Shown: positions 25,566 to 34,327, counted from the first letter of the stretch. The stretch is DNA of 64,000 nucleotides from Candidatus Bathyarchaeia archaeon (GCA_041447175.1 CP166960.1:2186519-2250518); one strand, 5' to 3'. Numbers and translations are program-made. Notes: a model not told the origin generated them from the letters alone.

Positions 25566-28130
25566 TTACTTTCGCTTACGTAAGAGTAGCGCTGCTGCGG
25601 CTGCAATGACCACTACGACTGCTGCACCTATGGCAATGTATGTTGTTGTCGGCATTCCACTGGTTGGTGGTTGTGGAGCTTCACTAGGGGAGGGGGCAAC
25701 TGACTGTGCTGGCGTTGGTGTAGTTACAACTGCTGGCGTAGTTGGAGGCTCAGTTGGCAGAACAATTGGCGCAACTGCAGAGACTTCGGAAACCGTGAAT
25801 GCTGTGCCTGCTTCACTGCTATAATAGGAGTTTGAGCCTTCGAAGGTCGCTCTCACTTTGTAAAGCCCTGGAACGGGTGGAGTCCAAGAGATTGCATAGT
25901 TGCCCAAGTCATCGCTGGTTACGGTGCCAAGGTCCTCGGTGTTTCCGTTGGGGTCAGTTAGGATTATGTGCACTTGAACGCCCATGACGTCGGTTGGTTT
26001 GGTTTTTTGCATATGCAGGTATTCCATCCAGGCGCTCATACATTCATCGGCGACTGCGGGGGTGTCTTTTGAGGCAGGTGACTGGTCAGTGACTGTTCCT
26101 TGAATCAGGACATCTGAGCCAAGCAGTATGGAAGTTTGTGTTGCTGAGACGGTGGTGGATGTTTGACCTTTGCCAAAACTGTAGATGAGTCCATCGTAGG
26201 AGTTAAGCCCCACTAGGTAACCGTCGGCTATTACTGGTCCAGGCATCCAGCCTAAGACGCTCCAGAGAAGGTTTCCTTCTTCTGCATCTATACAGTAGAG
26301 TTTGCCGCCTCGCCAGTTAGGTGAGTTAGGGCTGTGCTCGTTGCTGGATATGTAAACCTTTCCGTCAGCAATGGTGACGCCCCCGTACATGGGGTAGTTA
26401 CCGTAGGGAGTCTCATAGCCGCTGCTGCCACTGAAATAGTTCCAAACGTTCTCGCCCGTATGTAAGTCATAGCAACGCACGGTTCCGTCGTAGCCTGTCG
26501 TATAGAATTTACCATAAGCCATTTGGACAAATGGTTGTCCGCCACCCCGATAGTTTTGGCTATAAACGCCCCACGGATTATCGTAGGGGTCAGTTGGACC
26601 CCAGATTTGGTCTCCAGTGTTAGCGTCAAAACCGTACCAAACCATTCTTGCCTGATCAAAGTAGGTGAAAACGTCCTCTACAATGTTACTGAACAAGTAG
26701 TTTGAGCGGGCAACCATCGCGTAGTCAGAGATGTTCATTGCCCAAAGAAACTCACCAGTATGAGCACTGTAGCCAGTAAGCTGATTGGGGTTTCCCGGTG
26801 CATCAGTGTATAGTTTCGTTGTGACAAGCACATCTTCACCAAGTATCGTCAAGGTTTGGCTTGGAATGTTCGGAATTGTCACGTTCCATTGCACTCCAGT
26901 TAACCAGTTAAGAGTTGCCCCAATCGGAGGCCGCCATTGATAGCCTGTTTCAGCGCCTGTGAGAGTAATTAATCCGTCGACTTTGGTTGAGTTCCACATC
27001 GCCAGCCAATTTCTCCCTGCATTGAGCACGTAAACAATCATGTTTCCATTGTCGTCGTAGGTAATTTTGCCAGTGCTTGCGTTAGCCATGGATAAGACTA
27101 AGTTGCCTGTGACCGCATCGTACATCTTGTATGTTGAGCCTGTGCTCCAGAGGTAGGGAATGACACCGTGCTGATTCATTGAATCAAAGTTGAGCAGTTG
27201 ACCAAGGTTTATGCTTATGTCTTGCGACCAGTACTGCTCACCAGTCCGTATATCTACACAAACCAATCCGCCGGCAGAAGGCCAGTTACTTAATGGTTGA
27301 TGATAGTACAGTCGTCCATTAATCACAACTACAGTAGGTGGGTTCCATCTCTCTTCATAGGATAAGCCAGTGTAGTAGCTTTTGTCTCCGAATTCTCCGC
27401 CTACAACTCCTCCAAAGCTTTGTAGCTTTGTCCACACAACATGAGCAGATTCAGGCGCTTGAGAATATGGATTGAAAGTTCCAATCGAGTCGTACCCGAC
27501 ACCGAACTGGAGAGGAACACCTAACCAGTTTCCTCCAAGTACACCCCAGCCTCTGTTCTGCTCCTCAATAGGACGAGACCAGTACTCAGTTGGAAGAGGG
27601 GTAGTCGAAATGTCTGTTGCAATCGGGTCGGACTGAACGGTGAGCTCCATTACTGGACTTTGGCTTGGCAAGTAAGTATTGTTGGTGAAGGGGTCTCCAG
27701 AACGGAATCTGGCTTCTATTGTTTGCCCAAGGTATTTGAATTGGAATTGATATTTGCCCACCATATCTGGTAGGTAGGCAATGTAATGGGAAGCAATGTA
27801 GTCAGACTGGTATGGCCCCATCTCGGTATGTGTACCATCGGGTTTAGTTACTTCTAACATGTAATTATCGTAGGTCATGGCTGCATTTTGTTCACTGACA
27901 GGAGGCATCTTATCAAGCCACATCACAACAGCGACAGGCTGATTTACGCCTATAGGACTTGGACCGACGTAAAGGTAGGCATAAGTAGTCACGGTTACGG
28001 CATTTGCGGAGGGCAGAAAGGACACAGATACAACGCTAATTGCCAGCAAAAGAAGGAAACTAATCGATTTCCCTTTCTTTCCGACATGAAAAGGTGACCT
28101 AATTTTCATTGTTTGATTTAGTAGGCTCAT
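25566..28130 (-). CDS. Large cell-surface protein with PQQ-type beta-propeller, paralogue 1
   Basis: About 854 residues. In order: signal peptide (KGKSISFLLLLAISVVSVSF, then NAVTV), an Ig-like domain (about 30-160), LPTEYWSRPIEEQN, a beta-propeller made of PQQ-type repeats (about 175-690; for example GGLVCVDIRTGEQYWSQDIS and GKLYCIDAEEGNLLWSV), a second Ig-like domain with the very conserved MSAWMEYLHMQK, a Pro/Thr/Ser linker, a membrane helix after PTTTYIAIGAA and a basic tail RKRK. It is predicted to be anchored outside the cell. Such repeats can bind sugars, metals or PQQ, but no catalytic residues are evident. The ATG at 28130 with GGAGAG upstream is preferred; the ATG at 28163 lies before the expected transcript start. 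Confidence 0.85.
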   Translation of the reverse strand: MSLLNQTMKIRSPFHVGKKGKSISFLLLLAISVVSVSFLPSANAVTVTTYAYLYVGPSPIGVNQPVAVVMWLDKMPPVSEQNAAMTYDNYMLEVTKPDGTHTEMGPYQSDYIASHYIAYLPDMVGKYQFQFKYLGQTIEARFRSGDPFTNNTYLPSQSPVMELTVQSDPIATDISTTPLPTEYWSRPIEEQNRGWGVLGGNWLGVPLQFGVGYDSIGTFNPYSQAPESAHVVWTKLQSFGGVVGGEFGDKSYYTGLSYEERWNPPTVVVINGRLYYHQPLSNWPSAGGLVCVDIRTGEQYWSQDISINLGQLLNFDSMNQHGVIPYLWSTGSTYKMYDAVTGNLVLSMANASTGKITYDDNGNMIVYVLNAGRNWLAMWNSTKVDGLITLTGAETGYQWRPPIGATLNWLTGVQWNVTIPNIPSQTLTILGEDVLVTTKLYTDAPGNPNQLTGYSAHTGEFLWAMNISDYAMVARSNYLFSNIVEDVFTYFDQARMVWYGFDANTGDQIWGPTDPYDNPWGVYSQNYRGGGQPFVQMAYGKFYTTGYDGTVRCYDLHTGENVWNYFSGSSGYETPYGNYPMYGGVTIADGKVYISSNEHSPNSPNWRGGKLYCIDAEEGNLLWSVLGWMPGPVIADGYLVGLNSYDGLIYSFGKGQTSTTVSATQTSILLGSDVLIQGTVTDQSPASKDTPAVADECMSAWMEYLHMQKTKPTDVMGVQVHIILTDPNGNTEDLGTVTSDDLGNYAISWTPPVPGLYKVRATFEGSNSYYSSEAGTAFTVSEVSAVAPIVLPTEPPTTPAVVTTPTPAQSVAPSPSEAPQPPTSGMPTTTYIAIGAAVVVVIAAAAALLLRKRK

Positions 28131-28167
28131 TTTCGTCTCTCCATACGAGCCACTCACATACATGAAA

Positions 28168-28175
28168 ATTTTAAA
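28168..28175 (-). promoter_or_regulatory. TATA box of surface-protein gene 1
   Basis: The minus strand reads CTTTAAAATTTTC, centred about 40 nt before the chosen ATG. It places transcription start near 28148, downstream of the alternative ATG at 28163. The palindrome at 28182-28200 abuts its upstream side. Confidence 0.5.
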
Positions 28176-28181
28176 GGTTAG

Positions 28182-28200
28182 TGTATGTAACTTACATACA
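28182..28200. promoter_or_regulatory. 19-nt palindromic operator candidate upstream of surface-protein gene 1
   Basis: TGTATGTAA, a central C, then TTACATACA: two perfect 9-nt arms. It sits just upstream of the TATA box, where an archaeal activator would bind (over the BRE) or a repressor could interfere. A half-site ACATACAT occurs again at about 28156. No other gene lies within 330 nt on that side. Confidence 0.55.
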
Positions 28201-28536
28201 TATTTATCGAATCAACCACCAAGGTTTTCACGAGGAAAAGCCACGCCCAAAACAGAAAAGAAAAACTGAGTTTGTTTTGGCTAAAAGCCGTCTTATTTAT
28301 GAGAAGTAAAAGGACGCACACAAACGAAGCGCACATAAGGGTAGAAACTGAGAAAGGTAGGCTGGCATAAACACGACGAGAGGACGGCAAACGAAACTCA
28401 GATACACTTTTACAGAAAACCCAAACGGTAAGACAGTTTGGAAAATTCTATCAAATAATTAAATCTCGCGGGTTTTTCATAAATCCTTAATAGAGAGAGT
28501 TTCACCTTTGTACTGCGCTGGAGTGTTAACAGTAAA
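28201..28536. other. Gene-free stretch before eS6
   Basis: No gene is visible in these 336 nt. The stretch holds a 6-bp hairpin CCAAAC/GTTTGG (28421-28426 with 28436-28441) and a TATA-like CATAAATCC near 28478, which probably serves eS6. Confidence 0.35.
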
Positions 28537-28950
28537 ATGGCAAAGTTCAAGGTAATAGTGTCTGACCCCCAAACGGGCACCTCCAAAGCAGTCGAGGTTG
28601 AAGAAGCCCGCGCAGCCCCGTTCATCGGCAAAAGAATCGGAGAAACCATGGACGGCTCCGTAGTAGATATGCCTGCAACCAAAATCCAGATTTTGGGCGG
28701 CTCAGACAAAGACGGCATCCCCATGAGACCAAACGTTCATGGCGGAGTCAGAAGAAAAGTCGTCTTAAGCGAAGGCGTAGGATTCAACCCTAAAAGAGGC
28801 GGCGAACGCAAACGTGTAGCAGTCCGCGGTAACATCATAACCGACGAAATCGTCCAAATCAACATGAAAATCGTGGACCAGCCAAGCAAACCCAAAGAAG
28901 CAAAAGCGGTCCAAGCAAAACCTGAAGCGCCGCAGGCAGCCCCCGCTTAA
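28537..28950 (+). CDS. rps6e: Small ribosomal subunit protein eS6
   Basis: Ribosomal protein eS6, 137 residues. Diagnostic segments: MAKFKVIVSDPQTGTSKAVE, FIGKRIGETMDGSVVDM, KIQILGGSDKDGIPMRPNV, and GFNPKRGGERKRVAVRGN. The last 20 residues are a Lys/Ala/Pro-rich tail beyond the usual domain. aIF2-gamma follows 66 nt downstream on the same strand, an arrangement common in archaea. Confidence 0.95.
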   Translation: MAKFKVIVSDPQTGTSKAVEVEEARAAPFIGKRIGETMDGSVVDMPATKIQILGGSDKDGIPMRPNVHGGVRRKVVLSEGVGFNPKRGGERKRVAVRGNIITDEIVQINMKIVDQPSKPKEAKAVQAKPEAPQAAPA

Positions 28951-29016
28951 GCCTCCAAATTTATTTATCCTCAACATTTATTCCCAAGCGATTCATAGGG
29001 TATTTGTGGAACCGAC

Positions 29017-30285
29017 ATGAGCAAACAAACCAAAGCCTTGCCTAAGCAGCCAGAAGTCAACATCGGCACCATAGGGCATGTAGACCACGGAAAAACCACA
29101 CTGGTGCAGTCTTTGACTGGTGTGTGGGCATCTCGACACAGCGAAGAACTTAAACGAGGCATCACCATAAAAATCGGCTACGCCGACTTACCTATATACA
29201 AATGCCCAAAATGCAAATCTCCAGAAAACTACTCCACCAAACCAGTCTGCCCCAACTGCGGAGAAGAAGGCATTTTCGAGAGAGCAATAAGCTTTGTCGA
29301 CGCTCCAGGTCATGAAGCGCTGATGGCAACCATGCTTTCAGGCGCCGCCATAATGGATGGAGCCATACTGGTTATTGCTGCGGATGAGCCATGTCCACAG
29401 CCACAAACCCGCGAGCACTTAGCAGCCGCCGAAGTAACAGGCATAAAAAACATCATTATCGTGCAGAACAAAATCGACATCGTGGACGAAAAAAGAGCAA
29501 TGCAAAGCTATCAAGAAATCAAAAACTTTGTAAAAGGCACAGTAGCGGAGAATGCACCAATTATTCCAGTTTCGGCTCAGCGGGGCATAAACATAGATGT
29601 GCTCATTCAGGCTATTGAAGAAATCATTCCTACACCTCATAGAGACGAAACGCAGCCACCGTTCATGTTTATAATCAGGTCATTTGACGTTAACAAGCCA
29701 GGCACCCTCATCGAGGACATGGAAGGAGGCATCGTCGGCGGAACCATAGCCCAAGGCAAATTCGTCGTCGGCGAAGAAATTGAAATACGCCCAGGCATAA
29801 TGACTGAACGGGAAGGCAGAACAGTCTATGACCCGTTAATCAGTGAAATCGTGAGCCTGCAAGCAGGCGAACAGTACGTGAAAGAAGCCACCTGCGGCGG
29901 GCTTGTCGGTGTCGGAACACAGCTGGACCCATCGTACTCGAAGGCAGACGGGTTAACAGGCAACATCGCGGGAAAAGTAGGCATGCTACCACCATTGTTA
30001 AATGAGTTAGTTTTAGAAACGCATGTGCTGGAGCGGGCGGTCGGGACAAAAGAACTGCTGAAAGTCGAAAGGATAAACCTTGACGAAACTCTGCTGCTTC
30101 ACGTGGGTGCAGCCGTCAACGTTGGAAAAGTCACAGCCGCAAAAGGCGACTTAATTCGAGTAAAACTAAACAGGCCTGTTTGTATTTTACCCAATTCACG
30201 CGTGGCAATAAGCAGAAAAATCACGTCTCGCTGGCGCCTGATAGGCTACGGGTTAATTGTAGATAAAGCAGGCAACAAGCTTTAA
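29017..30285 (+). CDS. eif2g: Translation initiation factor aIF2, gamma subunit
   Basis: GTPase subunit of aIF2, which brings initiator Met-tRNA to the small ribosomal subunit; 422 residues. G1 motif GHVDHGKTT at 20-28, switch I region with RGITIKIGYAD, zinc knuckle Cys62, Cys65, Cys77, Cys80 (the family's diagnostic insert), G3 DAPGHE, and G4 QNKIDI. The C-terminal beta-barrels end with SRKITSRWRLIGYG. It follows eS6, and a PIN gene, rpoE1 and spt4 follow further on, the usual archaeal order, here interrupted by a nudix gene on the other strand. Confidence 0.97.
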   Translation: MSKQTKALPKQPEVNIGTIGHVDHGKTTLVQSLTGVWASRHSEELKRGITIKIGYADLPIYKCPKCKSPENYSTKPVCPNCGEEGIFERAISFVDAPGHEALMATMLSGAAIMDGAILVIAADEPCPQPQTREHLAAAEVTGIKNIIIVQNKIDIVDEKRAMQSYQEIKNFVKGTVAENAPIIPVSAQRGINIDVLIQAIEEIIPTPHRDETQPPFMFIIRSFDVNKPGTLIEDMEGGIVGGTIAQGKFVVGEEIEIRPGIMTEREGRTVYDPLISEIVSLQAGEQYVKEATCGGLVGVGTQLDPSYSKADGLTGNIAGKVGMLPPLLNELVLETHVLERAVGTKELLKVERINLDETLLLHVGAAVNVGKVTAAKGDLIRVKLNRPVCILPNSRVAISRKITSRWRLIGYGLIVDKAGNKL

Positions 30286-30289
30286 GCGC

Positions 30290-30715
30290 CTAATTTTCTT
30301 TCCACAGTTTTTTAAGAAACCCGTGAGCTTTTTGCAGGACATCACGGGCGTTTTTGAAGGTTAGTTTTTTCATGGCGTCATCGTAGGTTAACCAGTCAAA
30401 GCCGATATGCTCAAAAGATATTTTGATGTCAGTTGTTGGGCTTTCCATAAGGAAGAAGATTACTTCTTTGTAGACAGTTGAGCCTTGGCGTTTGTAGAAG
30501 TAGGAGATTTTTTCTCGAAACCCGTCGACGAATTGTGCGCCGGTTATGCCTGTTTCTTCACTGAGTTCACGGACGGTGGTTTCTTGTTCGCTTTCGCCTT
30601 CTTCCACGTTGCCTTTTACGAAGTCCCAGTGTCCAGCTTCGTACTGGAGAAGGAGGTATTTTACTTCAGAGTTTTTAGCGTAGACAACTGCCCCACAGGA
30701 TTTCTCATTCAGCAT
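30290..30715 (-). CDS. Nudix hydrolase, Ap4A-hydrolase-like
   Basis: About 141 residues with a complete Nudix box G-x5-E-x7-REU-xEE-xGU (GNVEEGESEQE ... RELSEETGI). Length and the flanking pattern (HWDFVKGNVEEGE; the late DWLTYDDAMKKLTF) resemble asymmetric bis(5'-nucleosyl)-tetraphosphatases. The open frame extends to 30853, but the ATG at 30715 starts at the domain edge (MLNEKSCGAVVYAK). It sits between aIF2-gamma and the PIN gene in opposite orientation, only 4 nt from the aIF2-gamma stop, so it interrupts an otherwise colinear block. Confidence 0.85.
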   Translation of the reverse strand: MLNEKSCGAVVYAKNSEVKYLLLQYEAGHWDFVKGNVEEGESEQETTVRELSEETGITGAQFVDGFREKISYFYKRQGSTVYKEVIFFLMESPTTDIKISFEHIGFDWLTYDDAMKKLTFKNARDVLQKAHGFLKKLWKEN

Positions 30716-31055
30716 AACGCGCCACCAATATAATTCGGATATACGTTTACTTAAGAAGCCAACCTTAAAAGGAGTTCTGAACAAACGTCCACATGTGTTT
30801 GGAACGCGCAAGTAGGCAGCAAGCTCAGTCAAAAGGAAGACCAAAAGAGACAAATCACGTCAAAACACGCCTCTTAAAGGCAGCGGTAGACTCAAGAAAA
30901 ACCAGAAAACAACCCCAAAACAAAAAAACAAACCAAAAAGAGCCCACTCAAACAGAGTCTAAAGCACAGGCAACACACATCCCTGTTCAAAGCGTTAACT
31001 AAGAAGCCTTAAGAGAACCAGCACCGTTCAGTTATCAAGAAGGCACCACTCAGAA
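30716..31055. other. Divergent gap between nudix and PIN genes
   Basis: 340 nt without a credible gene. The left end has TATA-like minus-strand boxes for the nudix gene near 30730-30745. The middle (30890-30960) is strongly A-rich on the + strand. The PIN gene's promoter is presumably near 31020, but no clear TATA box stands out. Confidence 0.4.
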
Positions 31056-31481
31056 ATGACCAACACCTCAGAGCCAAAGCAACCCTTGAAAATCATTGTA
31101 GATTCAAACGCGCTGTTTGTACCACTTCAATTCAAAATAGACATATTCACTGAACTGCAACGAGTTCTGAACCGAAACGTTCAATTAATTCTGCTTTCCC
31201 CTGTTAAAAGGGAACTGGAAACACTAACCCAGAAAAAGTCGCCGAAAGTGCAAAAAGAAGCCGCTTTTGCGCTCACCTTAGCTGAGAAATGCAGTTATGT
31301 GAAAGTTTCCGAAAAACCAAATGAACCCACTGACGAAGCGATTCTCCGTATAGCAAAAAAATGGAAGGCTCCAGTTTTCACAAACGATAAATTGCTTAAA
31401 ATGAAGCTAAGAGATATAAGTATGCCAGTGATTTATGTGAGAGAAAAATCGCGTCTGGAAATTGACGGGTTGATATCGTAG
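31056..31481 (+). CDS. PIN-domain protein (Fcf1-like RNase fold)
   Basis: A 141-residue single PIN domain. The acidic active-site residues are visible in IIVDSNALFVP, TDEAILRIA and PVFTNDKLL. A PIN protein between aIF2-gamma and rpoE1 is a widely kept archaeal arrangement, so it likely serves RNA processing rather than being a toxin; that is inference from context. Its stop touches the rpoE1 start (no gap), so translation is probably coupled. Confidence 0.85.
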   Translation: MTNTSEPKQPLKIIVDSNALFVPLQFKIDIFTELQRVLNRNVQLILLSPVKRELETLTQKKSPKVQKEAAFALTLAEKCSYVKVSEKPNEPTDEAILRIAKKWKAPVFTNDKLLKMKLRDISMPVIYVREKSRLEIDGLIS

Positions 31482-32090
31482 ATGTTCAAACTCATTACTC
31501 TTCAAGATACTATCCGCATTCCACCAGAAACCTTCGGCAACCCGCTGGAAGCAGTGGGTAAAGAACAAGTTAAAGCCAAATATGAAGGTGTAGTGGACGA
31601 AGAATTAGGCTATGTAATTGCCGTAAGCAAAGTGGAAGTCAGCCCCATCGGCAAAATAATCCCAGGCGATGGAGCCACATATCACAAAGTAAACTTTTCA
31701 CTCCTCACATTCTACCCAATAATCCAAGAAGTCGTCGAAGGCGACGTAGTTGAAATTGCAGACTTCGGCGCATTCGTACGCATCGGACCAGTTGACGCAT
31801 TACTCCACGTCTCTCAACTAATGGATGACTTCATCTCCTACGACGAAAAACAGGGGGTACTGCTAGGAAAAGAAACCAAACGCAAACTCTCCACAGGAGA
31901 CCAAGTCCGCGCTCGGATAACCGCCGTTTCATTGGGCAGAGCGGGAAGCAGTGGCAAAATCGGCGTAACCGCAAGGCAACCTTTCTTGGGCAAATTGGAC
32001 TGGCTAAAGGAAGATTTGGAGACGCTTAAAGAAGCTGAAGGCAAAGAGGCTCCAGCAAAACCAGAAAAGAAGAAGGAGAAACAGGCATGA
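31482..32090 (+). CDS. rpoE1: DNA-directed RNA polymerase subunit E' (Rpb7)
   Basis: RpoE1, the stalk subunit that with RpoF binds nascent RNA and aids promoter opening; 202 residues. The N-terminal tip domain starts MFKLITLQDTIRIPPETFG; the S1 RNA-binding domain spans about 82-165 (GDVVEIADFGAFVRIGPVDA, then LHVSQLMDD). The C-terminal 25 residues are a Lys/Glu/Ala-rich tail longer than in most homologues. It begins at the base after the PIN stop and overlaps spt4 by 4 nt (ATGA). Confidence 0.96.
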   Translation: MFKLITLQDTIRIPPETFGNPLEAVGKEQVKAKYEGVVDEELGYVIAVSKVEVSPIGKIIPGDGATYHKVNFSLLTFYPIIQEVVEGDVVEIADFGAFVRIGPVDALLHVSQLMDDFISYDEKQGVLLGKETKRKLSTGDQVRARITAVSLGRAGSSGKIGVTARQPFLGKLDWLKEDLETLKEAEGKEAPAKPEKKKEKQA

Positions 32091-32272
32091 GCGAGAAAGC
32101 GTGCACAAACTGTCACTTTTTGACCAAGGAGAATGTTTGCCCAAAATGCCGTTCCACAAGCCTAAGCGAAGATTTTGGCGGCATAGTCGTCGTTTTTGAC
32201 CCTGCAAAGTCAGCAGTTGCTAAAGCTATGAAAATTAAAGAGAAAGGCCGCTACGCCCTCAAAGTTCGATAA
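32087..32272 (+). CDS. spt4: Transcription elongation factor Spt4 (RpoE'')
   Basis: Spt4, the 61-residue zinc partner of Spt5 that keeps RNA polymerase processive. Cys6, Cys9, Cys18 and Cys21 form the zinc ribbon (KACTNCHFLTKENVCPKC); then FGGIVVVFDPAKSAVAKAMK, the Spt5-binding part, is plain. It overlaps rpoE1 by 4 nt, the classical archaeal gene pair. Confidence 0.95.
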   Translation: MSEKACTNCHFLTKENVCPKCRSTSLSEDFGGIVVVFDPAKSAVAKAMKIKEKGRYALKVR

Positions 32273-32345
32273 GTGCGCGGCTTTTCCTTTGGCAGAAACT
32301 TTAACAAGTTAACCTGCCATTCAACAGGGTAGCTTAAGGTTGAAA

Positions 32346-32882
32346 ATGATGCCCACTTCTTACGTTGTTACGCCCAAGATTCTGGCAAAATTCAAAGAAC
32401 CTTTTGGCACCCTAATCCAAGGGTCAGTTTCTCAAACCATGGAACAGCTCCGATGCATTGTCGAAGAAGACAAACCCACCAAGATAATATCGGTTGGCGA
32501 TATGGTTTCAAGAAATCTCCACAAATACGATATTATTCCTCAGGTTTCCATCTTTGACAACCAGACCAAACGGGTAAAAATAGAACCGCACATTTTTCCC
32601 AACAAAGAAATTTTACAAGTCAAAAACCCACAAGGAAAAATAACGCAAGAAGCAATCAACGCAATACAAACCGCACTTCAAAGCAGTACCCAAAGCCAAA
32701 TTGTAGTTGAGGGCGAAGAAGACTTACTGACCCTTGCAGCAGCAGTTTATGCCCCAGAAAACGCCCTAATAATCTATGGGCAACCCGACCAAGGCATCGT
32801 TGTGGTTAAAGTCACTGCTGAAAAAAAAGGGGAAGCCAAAAAAATCTGGAAAGAAATGAAAACCATCAAAGAGGAAGAATGA
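32346..32882 (+). CDS. GTP-dependent dephospho-CoA kinase (DUF359)
   Basis: A 178-residue protein of the archaeal DUF359 family, shown in other archaea to phosphorylate dephospho-CoA with GTP, the last step of coenzyme A synthesis. Family landmarks: KEPFGTLIQG near the start, IISVGDMVSRNLHKYDIIPQ, the acidic IVVEGEEDLLTLAA, and IIYGQPDQGIVVVKV. The ATG at 32346 is preferred over the TTG at 32340; AAGGT lies just upstream. It follows spt4 by about 70 nt and ends the + strand block; the next gene is convergent. Confidence 0.88.
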   Translation: MMPTSYVVTPKILAKFKEPFGTLIQGSVSQTMEQLRCIVEEDKPTKIISVGDMVSRNLHKYDIIPQVSIFDNQTKRVKIEPHIFPNKEILQVKNPQGKITQEAINAIQTALQSSTQSQIVVEGEEDLLTLAAAVYAPENALIIYGQPDQGIVVVKVTAEKKGEAKKIWKEMKTIKEEE

Positions 32883-32896
32883 GGCGTCTTGGGAGC

Positions 32897-33325
32897 TTAA
32901 GAGCTGTAATCTCGTCCTGAAGGCTTTGCATCTTTAGCTTTTCCAGGCCCGGGGATAACAGGCAACGGAATTGGCGGTGGAATGCCGAGCATTCGGGATA
33001 TAATTATGGATTCTGTAAAGACCACGTTTGAAATGGATTGCAGTATGATTTGTGCAGGGGGTTTTTTCTGCTGATAATCAGTAAGGATTGTTTCAAGCTC
33101 TGCTGGGTCACCTTGAACAAAAGCGCTGCCTTTAAGGCTCATCTGCGCCAAAGAAGGGTTATAGCTTATGGTTAGAACAAAAGGAACTTCAAGAGACCCC
33201 TCAGGTCTCTTTTCAACATTAACAACGTTGATGTTGGTTGCTATCTGAATATTTGGAGCAGGCTTACGATTATCCCAAAAACGTTCAGCAGAAACATTGG
33301 ATATTGACACGTTGACCCTAATCAT
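32897..33325 (-). CDS. SecB-like protein
   Basis: A 142-residue protein that I tentatively place in the SecB chaperone superfamily. The central strand pattern VEKRPEGSLEVPFVLTISYN is followed by the SecB-like sequence pattern N-x-V-F-x-x-S-x2-I-x-S-x-M-L-x-I-PP-x-P-L-x-P (here SISNVVFTESIIISRML, then GIPPPIPLPVIPGPG), which parallels the conserved C-terminal part of bacterial SecB. The tail is Pro/Lys-rich. SecB-type chaperones also occur with toxin-antitoxin pairs, but no such partner is near. It follows eS27 on the minus strand by about 50 nt. The assignment rests on pattern likeness only. Confidence 0.45.
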   Translation of the reverse strand: MIRVNVSISNVSAERFWDNRKPAPNIQIATNINVVNVEKRPEGSLEVPFVLTISYNPSLAQMSLKGSAFVQGDPAELETILTDYQQKKPPAQIILQSISNVVFTESIIISRMLGIPPPIPLPVIPGPGKAKDAKPSGRDYSS

Positions 33326-33376
33326 GCAAATACCAGCAGATGTATCAACGTGTCAACCGCTTATAACTATTCTTGC

Positions 33377-33601
33377 TTAAGCCCGCTTATACCGTGTGAA
33401 CCCACAGTGCCCACAGGTAAACCGGTCATGATGGTCAGCCATAAAGTATCCGGGACCGCAGCGTTCACAAGTTGGACGCAGCCTCGCAACGTTATCGCCT
33501 TCAACTTTATACAACGAGCCTAAACCAGCAGACCCTTTCTTTGAGGATTTCTCGGGTTTCGCGGCTGCTTTGTCAGGTTTCTTGTCAGGTTTCTTTGGCA
33601 T
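33377..33601 (-). CDS. rps27ae: Small ribosomal subunit protein eS31/S27ae
   Basis: Ribosomal protein S27ae, 74 residues. A Lys/Pro/Ala-rich basic arm (1-25) leads to a zinc ribbon with Cys45, Cys48, Cys63 and Cys66 (RPTCERCGPGYFMADHHDR and FTCGHCGFTRYKR). No ubiquitin part is fused. It begins directly at the end of eS24 (no gap), the normal archaeal pairing. Confidence 0.93.
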   Translation of the reverse strand: MPKKPDKKPDKAAAKPEKSSKKGSAGLGSLYKVEGDNVARLRPTCERCGPGYFMADHHDRFTCGHCGFTRYKRA

Positions 33602-33910
33602 CTATGCGTTCGCCTCTTCTTTTGGTTTCTCGGGTGGACTGTTGCGTTTAATGATGTATTCGGGTTCAATAAGCTTGGCTTGGGCTTCGGAGTCGTAAGC
33701 GTTAGCTTCACCCACCGTCTTGCTAGTTCCAGTCATGCTTTGCATGTGCTTAATGAAAACCAGTTTCTCGCTGATTTGCAGTTGACTAGCTATGGAGCGT
33801 TTTACATCCAGCCGTGCAGGTGTCTTGCTCTGGGCGTGTACAATCGTGAACTGAACCTCTTTTCGTTTAAGAAGAGGGTTTTCTTTCTTGGAGACGATTT
33901 CAAGTTCCAT
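33602..33910 (-). CDS. rps24e: Small ribosomal subunit protein eS24
   Basis: Ribosomal protein eS24, 102 residues: MELEIVSKKENPLLKRKEVQ, LDVKRSIASQLQISEKLVFI and the loop GTSKTVGEANAYDSEA are all diagnostic. It precedes S27ae with no gap and follows uS19 by 12 nt. In many archaea the eS24-S27ae pair runs colinear with spt4 and the dephospho-CoA kinase gene; here it lies next to them but on the opposite strand, attached to the S10 operon. Confidence 0.95.
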   Translation of the reverse strand: MELEIVSKKENPLLKRKEVQFTIVHAQSKTPARLDVKRSIASQLQISEKLVFIKHMQSMTGTSKTVGEANAYDSEAQAKLIEPEYIIKRNSPPEKPKEEANA

Positions 33911-33922
33911 ACAATTTCACTT

Positions 33923-34327
33923 CTATTTCAGGGGCACATACATTGATGATCTGGATGCACCAATACCAGGAGTTCCATGTCGGACAGGCTTGTTAGTTAT
34001 GGCGAATTCACCGATGTAGTGACCAATCATTTCCGCTTTGATTGGTAAAGCGATGAATTCTTTGCCGTTGTGAACATGAACGGTAGCACCAACCATTTCA
34101 GGCAAGATGATCATGTCGCGGACGTGAGTCTTTACAGTGGTTTCTTTACCCTTTTTGAGGTCTTCTTGAGCTGCGCGCATCTTTTCCAGCAGAACGCGCT
34201 GCTCAGGAGACAAACCTCTCTGTAGACTTCTGCGTTGTCTTGACGGAAGCAGAGTTATGAACTCATCCATGGACATACCTTGCAAACTGGCGAGCGAATG
34301 ACCACGGTAGCTAAATTCTTTGGGCAT
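33923..34327 (-). CDS. rps19: Small ribosomal subunit protein uS19
   Basis: Ribosomal protein uS19, 134 residues, at the small-subunit head. Key parts: [20 protein letters not shown] (archaeal N-terminus), [20 protein letters not shown], and the C-terminal [20 protein letters not shown]. It follows uL2 in the S10-operon order. uL22 and uS3, which normally come next, are not here; eS24 follows instead. Confidence 0.96.
   Translation of the reverse strand: MPKEFSYRGHSLASLQGMSMDEFITLLPSRQRRSLQRGLSPEQRVLLEKMRAAQEDLKKGKETTVKTHVRDMIILPEMVGATVHVHNGKEFIALPIKAEMIGHYIGEFAITNKPVRHGTPGIGASRSSMYVPLK

Noticed and set aside
28183-28199. CRISPR repeat
   Set aside because: The palindrome occurs once and there is no array of spaced repeats anywhere in the window.
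30793-31002. A + strand 69-residue reading frame in the nudix-PIN gap
   Set aside because: Composition is A-rich Lys/Gln/Thr with no family features, and it overlaps the nudix promoter region; it is most likely chance.
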